A stretch of DNA of 64,000 bases from positions 248,001 to 312,000 of the forward strand of contig JAGTSE010000003.1 in assembly GCA_018261615.1 (NCBI GenBank). Direction: 5' to 3'. The first letter of the stretch is position 1, and each line of letters starts with the position of its first letter. The position numbers were made by a program, and so were the translations under genes. Origin of the DNA: Pseudomonadota bacterium. Its GTDB lineage: Bacteria > Pseudomonadota > Gammaproteobacteria > Enterobacterales > Enterobacteriaceae. The notes beneath the pieces are model-generated. The model worked only from the letters and a program-made list of their open reading frames with translations. It did not search any database and was not told the DNA's origin. Positions 20,409 through 30,747 of this stretch are shown here, piece by piece.

Positions 20409-21902
20409 TTAACGCGCTGTATTTTTGCTTCCCGGCGCTTCGCGTATCAGCGCCGCAAGCTCGGCGAACACCGGCTCCATCTCTTCTTCCTCCATCGCCG
20501 CAAATCCCATCAACAGGCCGCGCGCTGGCCTGTCGCCGCTGTAATAACGCGACAGCGGCCGCACCAGAATGCCATGGGCGTTAGCCGTTTGCGCCAACGC
20601 GACATCATCGCAGGAAGCAGGCAACGACAGCACCAGATGCAGACCGGCATTATCGTTAAACTCGCTAAGTGCCTCTTTGCCAAGATAATCGATGATAAGC
20701 TGCGTCAGCCTCGCGCGACGCCGGGCGTACAGCAACCGCATCCGGCGAATATGCGCCGTGTAATGTCCCTCGCGAATGAACTGAGCCAGCGCTTCCTGAT
20801 CCAGCAAACGCCCGCCGCGATAGAGTTCGGCATGCGCGGTTTTTAGCGCCCGCATCAACGGGCGCGGCAACACCAGATAACCGAGCCGCAACCCAGGGTA
20901 GAGCGTTTTACTGAATGTACCGGTGTAAATCACCGGCGCATCGTCCACCAGCCCCTGCAAGGCGGGAATGGGTTGACCCGAGAAGCGGAATTCGCTGTCA
21001 TAATCATCCTCAATAATCCAGCTCCCGGTTTGCCGCGCCAGTGCTAATAGCCGCTGGCGGCGCTCCAGGCTCATTACGCAGCCCAGCGGATACTGGTGCG
21101 AAGGGGTAACGAAAATCAGTTTCGGCGGCGCATCGCCTGGCTCCGGCGGGTTCATCCCGGATCTGTCGACTTCTATGGCCTGCAAGTTAACGCCATTTAC
21201 CGCCAGCACATTACGAATTCCCCAGTAGGCTGGCTCCTCAATCCACGCCAGATCGCCAGGATTGCACAGCATGCGCGAGACCAGATCGATGGCCTGATGA
21301 ATGCCTTCCGTAATCAGGATCTGCTCCGCGCTACAGCGAACCGAGCGCGTTACCCGCAAATACTCCACTAGCGCCTGTTGTAGCGCGCTGCTACCGCCAG
21401 CATTGCTATAAGAAAGCTGTATTGCCTGCGGTTTTCGACTTACGCGAGACTGTATTTTTCGCAACAGCGCATGCGGGAAAGCGTTGATATCCGGGACGCC
21501 TGGCAGAAACGCACCCCACTGGCGCGCGCTGGCATTGCTGTGGCTCAGCAGATGCTGGCCGCGGGCGGAAAGCTGTGAAGGCAGGCTGGCGCTGAGTTTT
21601 TCACCCGCAGTCAGGGGCGCGGAAAGCAGGCTGTCCGGGACGGTACCAGCCACAAAGGTGCCGCTGCCGGTACGGGAAACAACATACCCTTCGGCCAGTA
21701 GCTGCTCATACACCGTCAGCACCGTATTGCGTGACATATTCAGTTGCGCGGCTAAATCGCGGCTCGGCGGCAGGCGGCTTTGTGTCGGCAGGCTGCCGTC
21801 GAGTATCGACAGGCGAATCGCGTTATATAATTTCTTATGTAGCTTGCCTTCGTGCTGCTCGTCCAGACGCAGCTGCAGCAAGTCAGAGACGAGCGAGCGC
21901 AA
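20409..21902 (-). CDS. MocR/GabR-type PLP-dependent transcriptional regulator
   Basis: Protein of 497 residues fusing an N-terminal GntR-type winged helix (about residues 15-85; LPPSRDLAAQLNMSRNTVLTV) to a fold-type I aminotransferase domain. The PLP lysine is expected in GTFSKTLYPGLRLGY, and WIEDDYDSEFRFSG is another MocR landmark. TTG at 21902 is the start, with GAGGG seven bases upstream. It is divergent from a GABA-type aminotransferase across 103 bp, the usual layout of a GabR-like activator and its target. The effector (GABA, PLP or an aldehyde) cannot be told from sequence. The pair is absent from this place in E. coli. Confidence 0.85.
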   Translation of the reverse strand: MRSLVSDLLQLRLDEQHEGKLHKKLYNAIRLSILDGSLPTQSRLPPSRDLAAQLNMSRNTVLTVYEQLLAEGYVVSRTGSGTFVAGTVPDSLLSAPLTAGEKLSASLPSQLSARGQHLLSHSNASARQWGAFLPGVPDINAFPHALLRKIQSRVSRKPQAIQLSYSNAGGSSALQQALVEYLRVTRSVRCSAEQILITEGIHQAIDLVSRMLCNPGDLAWIEEPAYWGIRNVLAVNGVNLQAIEVDRSGMNPPEPGDAPPKLIFVTPSHQYPLGCVMSLERRQRLLALARQTGSWIIEDDYDSEFRFSGQPIPALQGLVDDAPVIYTGTFSKTLYPGLRLGYLVLPRPLMRALKTAHAELYRGGRLLDQEALAQFIREGHYTAHIRRMRLLYARRRARLTQLIIDYLGKEALSEFNDNAGLHLVLSLPASCDDVALAQTANAHGILVRPLSRYYSGDRPARGLLMGFAAMEEEEMEPVFAELAALIREAPGSKNTAR

Positions 21903-22005
21903 TTGGATCCCTCAATTATTCAAAACTGGTACTCGATTATAGAACCACTTATGTCATGTTTTCACAACAGACGCAGCAACAACGAACACAGACGAGGGTC
22001 ATCAG
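21903..22005. promoter_or_regulatory. Divergent promoter between MocR-type regulator and aminotransferase
   Basis: A TATAAT on the minus strand (near 21938-21943) is a plausible -10 for the regulator. It is flanked by TGGT and ACCA half-sites (CTGGTAC about 21927-21933; GAACCAC about 21944-21950), which could be the MocR binding elements; GabR-type proteins bind paired short sites in such gaps. Not verified. Confidence 0.4.
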
Positions 22006-23271
22006 GTGAAGAATAACGAACTACATCAGCGCCGTTTACAGGCGACGCCGCGCGGTATTGGAGTGATGTGCGGGTTTTATGCGGAAAAAGCAGAAAATGC
22101 CACATTATGGGATGTCGAAGGCAACGAGGTTATCGACTTTGCCGCCGGGATCGCGGTGCTCAATACCGGGCATCGCCACCCGAAAGTGATGGCCGCGGTA
22201 GAAAAGCAGTTGCAGGCATTTACGCACACCGCTTACCAAATTGTCCCTTACGAAAGCTATGTTTCGCTGGCAGAACGTATTAATGAACGCGTACCAGTTG
22301 ATGGCCCGGCGAAAACGGCTTTTTTCTCAACTGGTGCGGAGGCGGTGGAGAACGCGGTGAAAATTGCTCGTGCTTACACCAAACGCCCTGGTGTGATTAC
22401 CTTCGGCGGTGGTTTTCATGGCCGTACGTTTATGACTATGGCGCTGACCGGGAAAGTCGCACCGTACAAAATCGGGTTTGGTCCGTTCCCCGGTTCGATT
22501 TACCATGCACAGTATCCGAATGCGCTACACGGCGTCAGCACTGACGATGCGATGAAAAGTCTTGAACGCATCTTTAAAGCGGATATCGCGCCGGATCAGG
22601 TTGCAGCCATTCTGCTGGAGCCGGTACAGGGCGAAGGCGGTTTTAACGTGGCTCCAGCAGATTTTATGAATGCACTACGCGAACTGTGCGACAACCACGG
22701 CATTCTGCTGGTTGTTGATGAAGTGCAGAGCGGCTTTGCCCGTACCGGCAAATTGTTCGCGAGTGAGTATTACGATGTTAAACCGGATCTGATCACTATG
22801 GCGAAAAGCCTGGCGGGCGGGTTGCCGCTGTCGGCGGTGGCCGGTCGTGCAGAGGTGATGGATGCGCCTGCGCCTGGCGGATTGGGCGGCACTTACGCCG
22901 GTAACCCGCTGGCGGTGGCTGCAGCACACGCGGTGCTGGATGTGATCGACGAAGAAAACTTGTGTGAACGTGCTAACCATCTGGGCAAACATCTGGTGGA
23001 AGTGCTGACGCAGGCTAAAGCGCAATGTCCATATATTGCCGATATCCGCGCGCAGGGCTCGATGGTGGCAGTGGAATTTAACGATCCCAGTACCGGCGCG
23101 CCATCGCCTGAATTTACCAAACAGGTGCAGGACAAGGCGCTGGCGGCAGGCGTGCTGCTGCTGAGCTGCGGTGTCTACGGCAATGTGATCCGTTTCCTCT
23201 ATCCGTTAACCATTCCGGAAGTTCAGTTCCGCAAAGCGCTGGACATTATCCACCAGTCGCTGACCTGCTAA
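22006..23271 (+). CDS. 4-aminobutyrate aminotransferase (PuuE/GabT-like)
   Basis: Class III PLP aminotransferase of 421 residues that very closely resembles E. coli PuuE, which transfers the amino group of GABA to 2-oxoglutarate to give succinate semialdehyde. It opens KNNELHQRRLQATPRG; TTGAEAVENA, FGGGFHGRT, VVDEVQSGFARTG and the PLP lysine in ITMAKSLAGG are all present. The start is GTG at 22006 with GAGGG upstream. No semialdehyde dehydrogenase or GABA permease gene is adjacent, so the product must be handled elsewhere. Whether puuE or gabT also exists elsewhere in this genome cannot be told. Confidence 0.87.
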   Translation: MKNNELHQRRLQATPRGIGVMCGFYAEKAENATLWDVEGNEVIDFAAGIAVLNTGHRHPKVMAAVEKQLQAFTHTAYQIVPYESYVSLAERINERVPVDGPAKTAFFSTGAEAVENAVKIARAYTKRPGVITFGGGFHGRTFMTMALTGKVAPYKIGFGPFPGSIYHAQYPNALHGVSTDDAMKSLERIFKADIAPDQVAAILLEPVQGEGGFNVAPADFMNALRELCDNHGILLVVDEVQSGFARTGKLFASEYYDVKPDLITMAKSLAGGLPLSAVAGRAEVMDAPAPGGLGGTYAGNPLAVAAAHAVLDVIDEENLCERANHLGKHLVEVLTQAKAQCPYIADIRAQGSMVAVEFNDPSTGAPSPEFTKQVQDKALAAGVLLLSCGVYGNVIRFLYPLTIPEVQFRKALDIIHQSLTC

Positions 23272-23278
23272 TTATTCA

Positions 23279-23301
23279 GCCGCCTTATGGGCGGCTTTTT
23301 T
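23279..23301 (+). terminator. Terminator of the aminotransferase gene
   Basis: GCCGCC (23279-23284) pairs with GGCGGC (23290-23295), followed by six T residues. Confidence 0.88.
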
Positions 23302-23372
23302 ACGGCGTGTCATCACTCTGTCGCATAACCTTCAAAATTGTTATTCCATATTCCGAAAAATGGGGTATGTTT

Positions 23373-23390
23373 TAGCAGAGTATGCTGCTA
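23373..23390. promoter_or_regulatory. Inverted repeat upstream of livJ, possible Lrp site
   Basis: TAGCAG-AGTATG-CTGCTA is a perfect six-base inverted repeat that partly matches the Lrp consensus (YAGHAWATTWTDCTR). Lrp is known to repress livJ in E. coli. Assignment is inference. Confidence 0.4.
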
Positions 23391-23512
23391 AGGCACCGGC
23401 AGAATAGCTAATAACTACTATCATATTCTTTGCTTATGATGGTAAGTAAAATAATGTGTCGCACAATAACATCACAACAAATGCAATAACCATAACAATG
23501 GGGAAACTCAGG

Positions 23513-24616
23513 ATGAAAATGAAGGGCAAAGCGTTACTGGCAGGATGTATTGCGTTAGCAATGAGCAACGTGGCATTCGCCAAAGATATTAAAGTTGCCG
23601 TTGTCGGTGCGATGTCCGGTCCGGTTGCGCAGTACGGCGACCAGGAATTTACCGGCGCTGAGCAGGCTATCGCAGACATCAACGCGAAGGGCGGCATCAA
23701 AGGCGACAAACTGGTAGCGGTAAAATATGACGATGCGTGTGACCCGAAACAAGCGGTTGCTGTAGCCAACAAAGTGGTCAACGACGGCATCAAATATGTT
23801 ATCGGTCACCTGTGCTCCTCTTCTACTCAACCTGCGTCTGATATCTATGAAGACGAAGGTATTCTGATGATCACGCCTGCGGCGACAGCGCCTGAGCTGA
23901 CCGCGCGTGGTTACAAACTGACGCTGCGCACGACTGGTCTGGATTCCGATCAGGGCCCGACTGCTGCGAAATACATTCTGGATAAAGTGAAACCGCAGCG
24001 CATCGCGGTCATCCACGACAAACAGCAGTACGGTGAAGGTCTGGCGCGTGCTGTGCAGGACGGCCTGAAAAAAGGCGGTGCCAACGTGGTGTTCTTTGAC
24101 GGTATCACCGCCGGTGAGAAAGATTTCTCCACGCTGGTGGCGCGTCTGAAGAAAGAGAACATCGATTTCGTTTACTACGGCGGCTACCATCCGGAAATGG
24201 GGCAGATCCTGCGTCAGTCACGCGCGGCTGGCCTGAAAACCCAGTTTATGGGGCCGGAAGGCGTAGCGAACGTCTCCCTGTCTAACATCGCGGGCGATTC
24301 AGCGGAAGGTATGCTGGTGACTAAGCCGAAGAACTACGATCAGGTTCCGGCGAACAAACCGATTGTTGATGCTATCAAAGCGAAGAAACAGGATCCGAGC
24401 GGCGCATTCGTGTGGACCACCTACGCAGCCGTGCAATCTTTGGCGGCAGGTCTGAACCAGACAGCGGAACCGGACGCGATTGCCACTTATCTGAAAGGGC
24501 ATACTGTTGACACCGTGATGGGGCCGCTGTCATGGGATCAGAAGGGTGATCTGAAAGGCTTTGAGTTTGGTGTGTTTACTTGGCACGCAAATGGTACGGC
24601 GACTGACGCTAAGTAA
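23513..24616 (+). CDS. livJ: Leu/Ile/Val-binding protein LivJ
   Basis: Periplasmic solute-binding protein of 367 residues delivering leucine, isoleucine and valine to LivHMGF. A 23-residue signal peptide ends SNVAFA before [14 protein letters not shown]. The stretch [20 protein letters not shown] contributes the ligand site and a disulfide partner. The start at 23513 gives the conserved short signal peptide; a longer in-frame start at 23456 would add a non-conserved extension. It is separated from livK by panM on the opposite strand, as in E. coli, and the two binding proteins are near-paralogues. Confidence 0.95.
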   Translation: MKMKGKALLAGCIALAMSNVAFAKDIKVAVVGAMSGPVAQYGDQEFTGAEQAIADINAKGGIKGDKLVAVKYDDACDPKQAVAVANKVVNDGIKYVIGHLCSSSTQPASDIYEDEGILMITPAATAPELTARGYKLTLRTTGLDSDQGPTAAKYILDKVKPQRIAVIHDKQQYGEGLARAVQDGLKKGGANVVFFDGITAGEKDFSTLVARLKKENIDFVYYGGYHPEMGQILRQSRAAGLKTQFMGPEGVANVSLSNIAGDSAEGMLVTKPKNYDQVPANKPIVDAIKAKKQDPSGAFVWTTYAAVQSLAAGLNQTAEPDAIATYLKGHTVDTVMGPLSWDQKGDLKGFEFGVFTWHANGTATDAK

Positions 24617-24627
24617 TTTTCTGAACT

Positions 24628-24722
24628 GACCGTCACCTTTCGCGCTGCTGGTGCGTTAGCTGCATTCACTCACCCCCGGTCACTTACTTCAGTAAGCTCC
24701 GGGGGATGAGCGAACAATGTCG
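24628..24722. repeat. ERIC (enterobacterial repetitive intergenic consensus) element
   Basis: The centre CGGTCACTTACTTCAGTAAG followed by CTCCGGGGGATGAGCG matches the conserved ERIC core (TCACTTACTT...AGTAAGCTCC...GGGGAT), including the long imperfect hairpin CACCCCCGG/CCGGGGGAT. The flanks are more diverged. It lies in the 3' untranslated region of livJ. Confidence 0.78.
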
Positions 24723-24731
24723 TTATTTTCT

Positions 24732-24766
24732 ATGCCGGGTAAGCAAACGCTACCCGGCATTTTTTA
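24732..24766. terminator. Terminator between livJ and panM
   Basis: ATGCCGGGTA (24732-24741) and TACCCGGCAT (24751-24760) form a perfect 10-bp stem followed on the plus strand by T residues, so it ends livJ. The T-run overlaps the panM stop codon on the other strand. Confidence 0.85.
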
Positions 24767-25147
24767 TCGTTTTTCCCAGCCATTTTCCTGCGCGGTAAAG
24801 CCCAGTGTCTGAGCGAACGCCGCCATCACACTGCGATCTTCGACACCAATATCGGCAATCCACCAACTGGTGATGCTGGGGTTATCACGAATCACCTCTT
24901 CAACGAGGTACTGCCCGACGCCGCGACGGCGAGTAATATCGCGCACGCGCAGCGAATCCAGCGCACCTTCGGTGCCGAGCAGAGTTACGCGCACGGCGGC
25001 CAGCAGGCGATCATTAAAGCGGGCCGCATAAATGCGGTGGTCATCATCCACTTCAAGGGAAGCGGGGGAGTATTCCGGCCAGACTTTCGCTAAATCAATA
25101 TGATCCTGCTCGGTAAAGGTTACCAGTCGGATGATAGTCAATTTCAT
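24764..25147 (-). CDS. panM: PanD maturation factor PanM
   Basis: GNAT-fold protein of 127 residues that binds pro-PanD and triggers its self-cleavage to active aspartate decarboxylase, linking it to pantothenate and CoA supply. The acetyl-CoA loop shows as RDITRRRGVGQYL. Length and the MKLTIIRL start equal those of E. coli PanM (YhhK); a start five codons upstream is possible but not conserved. It sits alone between livJ and livK. Confidence 0.92.
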   Translation of the reverse strand: MKLTIIRLVTFTEQDHIDLAKVWPEYSPASLEVDDDHRIYAARFNDRLLAAVRVTLLGTEGALDSLRVRDITRRRGVGQYLVEEVIRDNPSITSWWIADIGVEDRSVMAAFAQTLGFTAQENGWEKR

Positions 25148-25634
25148 GTACAGCTTGTCCAAAACGCAAGAGAGAGTGTGAGTGTAATCAATTTCATCGG
25201 TCGGGGAGGGGTGGTTTTTTATTTTTCATTTGGCAGGGGAATAATTCTGCCGCAGACGCTTAGCCAGTGTGAAACATTAGAGATTGAAAAACAGGCAGCA
25301 TTTTAACCTGATTGGTAGTGATTTATTCCACTTTATGTACCATTATTTTATGCTGATAATAGGACTTTTTTTGTTTATCTCCGATTAAATACAGAATATT
25401 ATCTGTGCTTAATCGCCTGAAAAATAGAGGATTTAGTCTGGTTTTTGCCAAAAAACTGCGCTAAACCATTAAAGGCACTGGTAAAAATAGCGTTGTGCAT
25501 TAAAAGTACAGAATGCTTTTTAACCATAAAAAAACAAAATTATTACACGAATGATTTGGCGAGCAGGAAAGCACCACATTTGCGGCGCGAAGAATGAAGT
25601 GTAAACACGACATCACGAATGGGGATTTACAACA
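25148..25634. promoter_or_regulatory. livK upstream region, AT-rich, candidate Lrp site
   Basis: A stretch of 487 bp with no convincing gene. It is clearly AT-rich relative to its surroundings. CAGAATATTATCTG at 25392-25405 is a near-palindrome close to the Lrp consensus, and several TATAAT/TTGACA-like hexamers are present but none is decisive. In E. coli this region carries Lrp-controlled transcription of livKHMGF. A 68-codon open frame on the plus strand (25100-25306) begins inside panM and lacks a ribosome-binding site, so it is not called. Confidence 0.5.
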
Positions 25635-26744
25635 ATGAAAAGGAACGCGAAGACATTAATCGCGGGAATGGTTGCACTTGCGATGTCTCACGCGGCCATG
25701 GCGAAGGATATTAAAGTGGCGGTTGTTGGGGCGATGTCCGGCCCTGTTGCCCAGTGGGGCGACATGGAATTTAACGGCGCGCGCCAGGCTATCCACGATA
25801 TCAACGCCAAAGGCGGAATCAAAGGCGACAAACTGGTTGCCGTTGAATACGACGACGCCTGTGACCCAAAACAAGCCGTTGCCGTAGCGAACAAAATCGT
25901 TAACGACGGTGTGAAATATGTAATTGGCCATCTCTGCTCATCCTCCACTCAGCCTGCATCTGATATCTACGAAGACGAAGGTATTCTGATGATCACGCCA
26001 GGCGCGACGAATCCGGAACTGACTCAGCGCGGCTATCAACACGTTATGCGTACCGCCGGGCTGGACTCTTCACAGGGGCCGACCGCCGCGAAATACATTC
26101 TGAATTCGGTTAAACCGCAGCGTATCGCCATCATTCACGATAAACAGCAGTACGGCGAAGGTCTTGCGCGTTCCGTGCAGGAAGGGCTGAAAGCTGGCGG
26201 CGCTAACATCATCTTCTTTGACGGCATCACCGCCGGGGAGAAAGATTTCTCCGCGCTTATCGCCCGTCTGCAAAAAGAAAATATCGATTTTGTCTACTAC
26301 GGTGGTTATTACCCGGAGATGGGACAAATTCTACGTCAGGCACGCGCCAGCGGACTGAAAACTCAATTTATGGGGCCAGAAGGCGTGGGTAACGCTTCTC
26401 TGTCTAACATCGCGGGCAATGCGGCGGAAGGTATGCTGGTGACCATGCCGAAGCGCTATGACCAGGATCCGGCGAACCAGAGCATCGTCGATGCCCTGAA
26501 AGCGGAGAAGAAAGATGCGAGCGGGCCATATGTGTGGATCACTTACGCCGCAGTGCAATCGCTGGCGACGGCGCTGGAGCGTACCGGCAGCGACGACCCG
26601 CTGACGCTTATCAAAGATTTGAAAGCCAACGGGGCTAAAACCGTGATTGGGCCGCTGAACTGGGATGAAAAAGGCGATCTGAAAGGATTTGAGTTTGGTG
26701 TCTTCCAATGGCACGCCGATGGTTCGTCCTCTGTGGCGAAATAA
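25635..26744 (+). CDS. livK: Leucine-specific binding protein LivK
   Basis: Periplasmic binding protein of 369 residues, identical in length to E. coli LivK, giving leucine specificity to LivHMGF. The signal peptide is residues 1-23 (ending SHAAMA) and the mature protein starts [18 protein letters not shown]. It shares most of its sequence with LivJ, showing descent by duplication. It heads the livKHMGF operon; livH follows after 54 bp. Confidence 0.95.
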   Translation: MKRNAKTLIAGMVALAMSHAAMAKDIKVAVVGAMSGPVAQWGDMEFNGARQAIHDINAKGGIKGDKLVAVEYDDACDPKQAVAVANKIVNDGVKYVIGHLCSSSTQPASDIYEDEGILMITPGATNPELTQRGYQHVMRTAGLDSSQGPTAAKYILNSVKPQRIAIIHDKQQYGEGLARSVQEGLKAGGANIIFFDGITAGEKDFSALIARLQKENIDFVYYGGYYPEMGQILRQARASGLKTQFMGPEGVGNASLSNIAGNAAEGMLVTMPKRYDQDPANQSIVDALKAEKKDASGPYVWITYAAVQSLATALERTGSDDPLTLIKDLKANGAKTVIGPLNWDEKGDLKGFEFGVFQWHADGSSSVAK

Positions 26745-26798
26745 CTGTCATCCCGCTTCCCGGGCGCTGTGCTCGGGAAGTTTTAAGAAGGTTAAGTT

Positions 26799-27725
26799 AT
26801 GTCCGAGCAGTTTCTCTATTTTGTGCAGCAGATGTTTAACGGCGTAACGCTGGGAAGCACCTATGCATTGATTGCCATTGGTTACACCATGGTTTACGGC
26901 ATCATCGGCATGATTAACTTCGCCCACGGCGAGGTTTACATGATCGGTAGTTATGTCTCCTTTATGATCATCGCCGCGCTGATGATGATGGGTATCGACA
27001 GCAGCTGGCTGCTGGTCGCCGCCGGTTTTGTTGGCGCCATCGTGATCGCCAGCGCATACGGCTGGAGCATCGAACGGGTGGCCTATCGCCCGGTGCGCAA
27101 CTCCAAGCGCCTGATTGCGCTGATCTCTGCCATCGGTATGTCCATTTTCCTGCAAAACTACGTCAGCCTGACCGAAGGTTCGCGCGATGTGGCGTTGCCG
27201 AGCCTGTTCAACGGCCAGTGGATTGTTGGCAGCAGCGAAAACTTCTCTGCTTCCATCACCACCATGCAGTTGGTCATCTGGATTGTGACTTTCGTGGCGA
27301 TGCTGGCGCTGACGCTGTTTATCCGCTACTCCCGTATGGGCCGCGCCTGCCGCGCCTGTGCAGAAGACCTGAAAATGGCCAGCTTGCTGGGGATTAACAC
27401 TGACCGCGTTATCGCGCTGACCTTCGTGATCGGTGCAGCAATGGCGGCGGTGGCTGGTGTATTGCTGGGCCAGTTCTACGGCGTGATCAATCCATACATC
27501 GGCTTTATGGCCGGGATGAAGGCGTTCACCGCAGCAGTACTGGGCGGTATCGGCAGCATTCCTGGCGCGATGATCGGCGGGCTGATCCTCGGCGTTACTG
27601 AATCACTCTCCTCTGCATATCTCAGTACGGAATATAAAGATGTGGTTTCGTTCGGGCTGTTGATCGTGGTGCTGCTGGTGATGCCTACCGGTATCCTGGG
27701 CCGCCCGGAGGTAGAAAAAGTATGA
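26799..27725 (+). CDS. livH: Branched-chain amino acid ABC permease LivH
   Basis: Inner membrane permease of 308 residues (E. coli 308), about eight helices, one half of the LivHM channel. [21 protein letters not shown] is the family N-terminal signature (first 20 residues given in part) and [22 protein letters not shown] motif [19 protein letters not shown] lies near the C-terminus. AAGAAGG precedes the ATG. The stop overlaps the livM start (ATGA at 27722). Confidence 0.96.
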   Translation: MSEQFLYFVQQMFNGVTLGSTYALIAIGYTMVYGIIGMINFAHGEVYMIGSYVSFMIIAALMMMGIDSSWLLVAAGFVGAIVIASAYGWSIERVAYRPVRNSKRLIALISAIGMSIFLQNYVSLTEGSRDVALPSLFNGQWIVGSSENFSASITTMQLVIWIVTFVAMLALTLFIRYSRMGRACRACAEDLKMASLLGINTDRVIALTFVIGAAMAAVAGVLLGQFYGVINPYIGFMAGMKAFTAAVLGGIGSIPGAMIGGLILGVTESLSSAYLSTEYKDVVSFGLLIVVLLVMPTGILGRPEVEKV

Positions 27726-28999
27726 AACCGATGCATTTTGCGATGGCGCTGCTTTCCGCCGCGATGTTCTTCGTGCTGGCTGGCGTCTTTATGGGTGTTC
27801 AGCTTGAGCTGGATGGTACCAAACTGGTGGTGAACACGGCGGCGAATATTCGCTGGCAGTGGATCATAATCGGCACTGCCGTGGTCTTTTTCTTCCAGTT
27901 GCTGCGTCCGCTGTTACAGAAAAGCCTGCGCGGTGTTTCCGGTCCGAAATTCGTTCTGCCGTCGATTGATGGCTCTACGGTAAAACAGAAACTGTTCCTG
28001 CTGGCGCTGCTGGTTATCGCCGTGGTATGGCCGTTTGTTGTGTCGCGCGGCACGGTGGATATTGCCACCATGACGATGATTTATATCATCCTCGGTCTTG
28101 GGCTGAACGTCGTGGTGGGGCTTTCCGGCCTGCTGGTGCTGGGCTATGGCGGTTTTTACGCTATCGGCGCCTATACCTTCGCGCTGTTGAACCACTATTA
28201 CGGGCTAGGTTTCTGGACTTGTCTGCCGCTGGCGGGGCTGGTTTCCGCTGCTGCCGGGTTCCTGCTGGGCTTTCCGGTATTGCGTCTGCGCGGCGATTAT
28301 CTGGCAATTGTGACGCTCGGCTTCGGTGAAATCGTCCGTATCCTGCTGCTGAATAACACCGAAATTACCGGCGGCCCGAATGGCATCAGTCAGATCCCGA
28401 AACCGACGCTGTTCGGCCTGGAGTTCAGCCGTACTGCGCGTGAAGGCGGCTGGGATACCTTCAGCAACTTCTTCCATGTGGCCTATGATCCGAACGATCG
28501 TGTGGTTTTCCTCTATCTGGTAGCACTGCTATTGGTCGTGGTCACGCTGTTTGTCATTAATCGCCTGCTGCGTATGCCGCTTGGCCGTGCGTGGGAAGCG
28601 CTGCGTGAAGATGAAATTGCCTGCCGCTCGCTGGGCCTGAATCCGACGCGCATCAAGCTGACCGCCTTTACCATCAGCGCCGCGTTTGCCGGTTTTGCCG
28701 GGACGCTGTTCGCTGCTCGCCAGGGTTTTGTCAGCCCGGAATCCTTCACCTTTGCTGAATCTGCCTTTGTGCTGGCGATCGTGGTATTGGGCGGTATGGG
28801 TTCGCAGTTTGCGGTTATTCTCGCGGCCATCCTGCTGGTGGTTTCCCGCGAGCTGATGCGTGATTTCAATGAATACAGCATGTTGATGCTGGGTGGTTTG
28901 ATGGTACTGATGATGATTTGGCGTCCACAAGGCTTGCTGCCGATGACCCGTCCGCAGTTGAAATTGAAAAACGGGCAAGCAAAAGGAGAGCAGGCATGA
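27722..28999 (+). CDS. livM: Branched-chain amino acid ABC permease LivM
   Basis: Second permease of the Liv transporter, 425 residues with about ten helices. [19 protein letters not shown] and the EAA-like segment around [19 protein letters not shown] identify it. The N-terminal ~90 residues hold two extra helices typical of enterobacterial LivM. It overlaps livH and livG by four bases each, so the permease and ATPase genes are translationally coupled. Confidence 0.96.
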   Translation: MKPMHFAMALLSAAMFFVLAGVFMGVQLELDGTKLVVNTAANIRWQWIIIGTAVVFFFQLLRPLLQKSLRGVSGPKFVLPSIDGSTVKQKLFLLALLVIAVVWPFVVSRGTVDIATMTMIYIILGLGLNVVVGLSGLLVLGYGGFYAIGAYTFALLNHYYGLGFWTCLPLAGLVSAAAGFLLGFPVLRLRGDYLAIVTLGFGEIVRILLLNNTEITGGPNGISQIPKPTLFGLEFSRTAREGGWDTFSNFFHVAYDPNDRVVFLYLVALLLVVVTLFVINRLLRMPLGRAWEALREDEIACRSLGLNPTRIKLTAFTISAAFAGFAGTLFAARQGFVSPESFTFAESAFVLAIVVLGGMGSQFAVILAAILLVVSRELMRDFNEYSMLMLGGLMVLMMIWRPQGLLPMTRPQLKLKNGQAKGEQA

Positions 29000-29763
29000 G
29001 TCAGCCATTGTTATCCGTAAACGGCCTGATGATGCGCTTCGGCGGTCTGCTGGCGGTGAACAACGTCGCGCTGGATCTGCATCCACAAGAGATCGTTTCG
29101 CTGATAGGCCCGAACGGTGCGGGGAAAACCACCGTATTTAACTGCCTCACCGGTTTCTATAAGCCGACCGGCGGCACCATTATGCTGCGTGATAAGCACC
29201 TCGAAGGGTTGCCGGGCCAGCAAATCGCACGGATGGGTGTGGTGCGTACTTTCCAGCACGTGCGCCTGTTTCGTGAAATGACGGTGATTGAGAACCTGCT
29301 GGTCGGCCAGCATCAGCAACTGAAAACCGGCGTCTTCTCTGGCTTGCTGAAAACCCCGGCCTTCCGCCGCGCGCAAAGTGAAGCGCTGGATCGCGCTGCA
29401 GTGTGGCTGGAGCGTATCGGTTTGTTAGCCCATGCTAACCGTCAGGCCAGTAACCTGGCTTACGGTGACCAGCGTCGTCTGGAGATCGTCCGTTGCATGG
29501 TGACGCAACCGGAGATCCTGATGCTTGATGAACCGGCGGCCGGTCTTAACCCGAAAGAGACCAAAGAGCTGGACGAATTGATCGTCGAGCTGCGCAACAA
29601 CCACAACACCACCATTCTGCTGATTGAGCACGATATGAAACTGGTGATGGGGATTTCCGACAGGATTTATGTGGTGAACCAGGGTACGCCGCTGGCGAAC
29701 GGGACGCCGGAAGAGATCCGCAACAACCCGGACGTGATCCGCGCATACCTGGGTGAGGCATAA
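28996..29763 (+). CDS. livG: Branched-chain amino acid ABC ATPase LivG
   Basis: Cytoplasmic ATPase of 255 residues. Walker A is [12 protein letters not shown], the signature [13 protein letters not shown] replaces the usual LSGGQ as is normal for LivG, and Walker B is [11 protein letters not shown]. The ATG at 28996 overlaps the livM stop and gives the conserved [11 protein letters not shown]; a longer in-frame start lies within livM. One base separates its stop from livF. Confidence 0.96.
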   Translation: MSQPLLSVNGLMMRFGGLLAVNNVALDLHPQEIVSLIGPNGAGKTTVFNCLTGFYKPTGGTIMLRDKHLEGLPGQQIARMGVVRTFQHVRLFREMTVIENLLVGQHQQLKTGVFSGLLKTPAFRRAQSEALDRAAVWLERIGLLAHANRQASNLAYGDQRRLEIVRCMVTQPEILMLDEPAAGLNPKETKELDELIVELRNNHNTTILLIEHDMKLVMGISDRIYVVNQGTPLANGTPEEIRNNPDVIRAYLGEA

Positions 29764-29764
29764 G

Positions 29765-30478
29765 ATGGAAAAAGTGATGTTATCTTTTGACAAAGTTAGC
29801 GCCCACTACGGCAAGATTCAGGCGCTGCACGATGTCAGTCTGCATATTAATCAGGGTGAAATAGTGACCCTGATTGGCGCTAACGGTGCGGGCAAAACTA
29901 CGCTGCTGGGTACGCTGTGCGGCGATCCGCGCGCGAGCAGCGGGCACATTGTGTTTGACGGCAAAGAGATCACCGATTGGCAGACCGCGAAAATAATGCG
30001 TGAAGCGGTGGCGATTGTGCCAGAAGGGCGTCGCGTCTTTTCACGAATGACCGTGGAAGAGAACCTGGCGATGGGCGGTTTCTTCGCCGATCGTGAGCAG
30101 TTCCAGAGCCGCATTGAGCGGGTTTATGCGCTGTTCCCGCGTTTGCATGAACGGCGTATTCAGCGAGCGGGCACCATGTCCGGCGGTGAACAGCAGATGC
30201 TGGCGATTGGCCGCGCACTGATGAGCCAGCCGCGTTTGTTGCTGCTGGATGAACCGTCGCTGGGCCTGGCGCCCATCATCATTCAGCAAATCTTCGACAC
30301 CATCGAGCAACTGCGCAAAGAAGGGATGACCATCTTCCTGGTGGAGCAGAACGCCAACCAGGCTCTGAGGCTCGCCGATCGTGGTTACGTGCTGGAAAAC
30401 GGCCATGTGGTGCTGGAAGATACCGGCGACGCGCTGTTGGCGAACGAAGCGGTGCGCAGCGCTTATCTGGGTGGGTAA
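29765..30478 (+). CDS. livF: Branched-chain amino acid ABC ATPase LivF
   Basis: Second ATPase, 237 residues, same as E. coli. Walker A GANGAGKTTLLG, signature MSGGEQQMLAIGRAL, Walker B LLLDEPSLGLAP. The start MEKVMLSF at 29765 is preferred over an ATG four codons earlier because it matches the family. It ends the livKHMGF operon and is followed by a terminator. Confidence 0.96.
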   Translation: MEKVMLSFDKVSAHYGKIQALHDVSLHINQGEIVTLIGANGAGKTTLLGTLCGDPRASSGHIVFDGKEITDWQTAKIMREAVAIVPEGRRVFSRMTVEENLAMGGFFADREQFQSRIERVYALFPRLHERRIQRAGTMSGGEQQMLAIGRALMSQPRLLLLDEPSLGLAPIIIQQIFDTIEQLRKEGMTIFLVEQNANQALRLADRGYVLENGHVVLEDTGDALLANEAVRSAYLGG

Positions 30479-30501
30479 TTCTTTGCGTTAACAGTCTCTA
30501 A

Positions 30502-30528
30502 ACCGGCCTCGCAAGGGCCGGTTTTTTT
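30502..30528 (+). terminator. livKHMGF terminator
   Basis: ACCGGCC (30502-30508) pairs with GGCCGGT (30516-30522), then a T-run. A second weaker hairpin, GCTTC/GAAGC with six T residues, lies at 30631-30657. The remaining bases up to 30747 show no gene. Confidence 0.88.
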
Positions 30529-30747
30529 AGCAAACTTTATGTGGGCAGTACTTCAGGTGGCTGGTTGATATAGCTGACATGTTGAGTCGGCAGACGATTC
30601 AGATTGTACTGTTATTGATGTAACAAAAGGGCTTCTCTGCTACGGGGAAGCTTTTTTACCTTTACGGGCTGCATCATCGAATCGCCGATTAGCCGCCATT
30701 TTTCCGTCACCGTACCATCATCTCTGCGACATTTCCCTGACGCCTTG

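Noticed and set aside
25100..25306. 68-codon plus-strand frame upstream of livK
   Set aside because: It begins inside panM on the other strand, lacks a ribosome-binding site, and its composition is not protein-like.
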